From Umezawaea endophytica (GTDB lineage: Bacteria > Actinomycetota > Actinomycetes > Mycobacteriales > Pseudonocardiaceae): 61,595 bases of DNA. Position numbers and translations under genes: made by a program. The notes under the pieces were generated by a model. That model made no database searches. It saw only the letters and a program-made list of their open reading frames with translations, and had not been told where the DNA came from. The stretch lies in contig NZ_JANYMP010000026.1 in NCBI RefSeq assembly GCF_025061645.1, positions 89,513 to 151,107 of the forward strand. The letters run 5' to 3'. Of this stretch, positions 60,491 through 61,595 are shown one piece after another; position 1 is the stretch's first letter, and every line of letters starts with the position of its first letter.

Positions 60491-60790
60491 CTACGGCAGG
60501 TGTCGATCGATCCAGTGCAGCGCGCCGCCGATAATCCGACGTTCGTGCCAGCCCTTCCTGATCACCACCGACCGGACAGTTCCCACGATCGCCCGCAGCC
60601 TGGCTCCGACCGTCGGATGATTCTGGTCATAGCGCTCGACCGCCCGCCGGTGCAGCGACTGCGCGCACGTCCGGCAGACGCCCACCTCCGGATGTGTTCC
60701 CAGCCGTGTCAACTCGGCCTCCGCGTACTCCCCGCCGCAGCACCAGCACTCGGTCGCTGAAGCACTTGTGTTGTCGGATTGGGTGCTCAT
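60491..60790 (-). CDS. Small zinc-ribbon-like protein
   Basis: A 99-residue protein with paired cysteines CWCCGG near residue 15 and CRTC near residue 38, spaced as a treble-clef or zinc-ribbon. A basic helical C-terminal part follows (LHRRAVERYDQNHPTVGARLRAIVGTVRSVVIRKGWHERR). ATG 60790 or GTG 60793 with AAGGTGAG upstream. Family not recognised. It lies near the ArsR gene on the same strand, about 100 bases downstream of it. Confidence 0.6.
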   Translation of the reverse strand: MSTQSDNTSASATECWCCGGEYAEAELTRLGTHPEVGVCRTCAQSLHRRAVERYDQNHPTVGARLRAIVGTVRSVVIRKGWHERRIIGGALHWIDRHLP

Positions 60791-60893
60791 CACTCACCTT
60801 CGCGCGGCAGTCGACGCCCGAACATGTCGGTGTGTCCATTGGGAGCCTGTGCCTGGGGCGTGCCATTGCTTGGCTTGGGAGATTGTGTCGTGG

Positions 60894-61247
60894 TCACTGC
60901 AAGGCTGATGTGTTTTCGCTCAGGTGATTCTCGGTCATCGAAGGCGGACAACACGTGGTCAGGTGATCCTGCAGTTCGGCCAGCGCGGCCGTGATGCCTG
61001 CCGGGTCGGCGCGGTAGTACACGGTCTTGCCCTCGCGGCGTGACGCGAGCAATCCCCCTTGGCGCAGAAGAGAAAGCTGCTCGGACGCGGTCGACTGGGC
61101 GATCGACAGGCGTTCGGCGACCTCTCCCACGGTCAACTCGGCGCCGCCGCCGAACTGCAGCATCACCTGCTGCCTGCTCTCGCTGGCAAGTGCCTTGAGG
61201 AACCGGCGCGTCGTCTCGCCCAGTTCGACTCCTGCATCGCTGGTCAC
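60894..61247 (-). CDS. ArsR/SmtB family transcriptional regulator
   Basis: A 117-residue winged-HTH repressor: RFLKALASESRQQVMLQF, LTVGEVAERLSIAQSTASEQLSLLRQGGLLASRREGKTVYYRAD, and a C-terminal TTCCPP cysteine pair. The usual alpha-3 CxC metal motif is absent, so sensing may use the C-terminal cysteines or a non-metal signal. GTG 61247. It is divergent from a flavoprotein gene, with a clear palindrome between them. Confidence 0.88.
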   Translation of the reverse strand: MTSDAGVELGETTRRFLKALASESRQQVMLQFGGGAELTVGEVAERLSIAQSTASEQLSLLRQGGLLASRREGKTVYYRADPAGITAALAELQDHLTTCCPPSMTENHLSENTSALQ

Positions 61248-61272
61248 CGAGCTAGTCTGGCAAACGTATCGT

Positions 61273-61294
61273 CATATCGCGAATATCCGATATG
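61273..61294. promoter_or_regulatory. ArsR-type operator
   Basis: CATATCG (61273-61279) and CGATATG (61288-61294) are perfect 7-base arms around an AT-rich 8-base centre. It lies 26 bases from the ArsR start and 10 bases from the flavoprotein start, so one site can repress both divergent genes. Confidence 0.75.
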
Positions 61295-61303
61295 GTGCCG
61301 CGC

Positions 61304-61595
61304 ATGACAGAGATCGACGTGCTCGTGATCGGTGGTGGCCAATCAGGGCTGGCCGCTGCCCATGCCGTGAAAGCCGCAGGTGGCAGTCCAGTGGTGCTCG
61401 AAGCAGGGGAGCGTCCAACCGGTTCATGGGCGCGGTACTACGACAGCCTCACCCTGTTCTCGCCCGCGAAATACAGTGAGCTGCGTGGCCTGGCCTTCGG
61501 CGGCGACCCGGACCGCTACCCCCACCGCGACGAGGTCGTCGACTACCTGGCCCGCTACGCCACACGGATCGATGTCGACATCCGCACCCACCATC
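61304..61595 (+). CDS. Flavin-containing monooxygenase-like NAD(P)/FAD protein, 5' part only
   Basis: The first 97 residues are present; the gene runs off the window. The FAD motif VLVIGGGQSGLAAAHAVKAAG (residues 6-26) and GERPTGSWARYYDSLTLFSPAKYSELRG follow the pattern of ArsO/CzcO-type flavoproteins. PHRDEVVDYLARYA supports this. Divergent from ArsR, it could be part of an arsenic or electrophile-response set; the rest of the operon is not visible. Confidence 0.8.
   Translation, partial: MTEIDVLVIGGGQSGLAAAHAVKAAGGSPVVLEAGERPTGSWARYYDSLTLFSPAKYSELRGLAFGGDPDRYPHRDEVVDYLARYATRIDVDIRTHH

Noticed and set aside
60351-60620. An 89-codon plus-strand frame after tRNA-Pro with several cysteines.
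   Set aside because: Its 3' half is antisense to the better supported zinc-ribbon-like gene and the cysteines are not in a recognisable pattern.

Overview
The window is high-GC DNA with dense, short-spaced genes, many GTG starts, GTGA/ATGA stop-start overlaps and strong purine-rich ribosome sites. Gene content (SecA2, LCP cell-wall ligase, cmk-plsC-der, single-chain acyl-CoA carboxylase, PucR-type and IclR regulators, SpoOM) points to a filamentous actinomycete, most likely a Pseudonocardiaceae member of the Saccharothrix/Lentzea/Actinosynnema type. That genus-level placement is inference only. Nothing looks like a prophage, a CRISPR array or a large biosynthetic cluster.

Layout. 1-10.8 kb: housekeeping and stress genes (RidA-like/TetR pair, phosphatase, ceramidase-like protein, DUF2252, ornithine aminotransferase, PPK2, lactonase, secreted SGNH hydrolase, HipA-like kinase with DUF3037, LCP protein). 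10.9-17.2 kb: a probable polyhydroxybutyrate (PHB) scavenging group (3-hydroxybutyrate dehydrogenase, MHS transporter, GAF-PucR regulator, secreted oligomer-hydrolase-like esterase, secreted PHB-depolymerase-family esterase). 17.0-19.0 kb: a HTH regulator with an orphan tRNA-binding-domain protein. 19.0-29.3 kb: an almost complete choline-to-glycine route arranged divergently around an IclR regulator. 29.3-31.2 kb: small accessory genes. 31.2-39.2 kb: SecA2, an acyl-CoA carboxylase, SpoOM and GlsB genes, bracketed by two inverted copies of a structured repeat of about 0.37 kb. 39.2-49.7 kb: acyl-CoA and short-chain dehydrogenase genes with two TetR regulators, plus a STAND-type NTPase with TPR repeats. 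49.7-55.1 kb: S8 protease with a small I9-like protein, KhtTU-type antiporter, DUF1015, chorismate mutase. 55.2-59.9 kb: cmk-plsC-der and a two-component system. 60.0-61.6 kb: tRNA-Pro(GGG), a small zinc-ribbon-like protein, ArsR and the start of a flavoprotein.

How the genes work together. BetA, BetB, a Rieske monooxygenase with separate Rieske ferredoxin and FAD reductase, a dimethylglycine-dehydrogenase-like flavoprotein and a sarcosine-oxidase-like protein would turn choline into glycine. The PHB group would break extracellular polymer to 3-hydroxybutyrate, import it and oxidise it to acetoacetate. A 16-bp operator, CTAAGC-N4-GCTTAG, occurs at three promoters (four sites) and ties the acyl-CoA carboxylase, the acyl-CoA dehydrogenase/TetR pair and the FabG-like/MaoC operon into one probable acyl-CoA regulon.

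The most unusual signal is the inverted repeat pair at 31.3-31.7 and 38.8-39.1 kb. Each copy carries two long hairpins, and four stem positions differ between the copies with both arms changed in compensation. Gene functions rest on recognised motifs and family resemblance read by eye; no database search was run.
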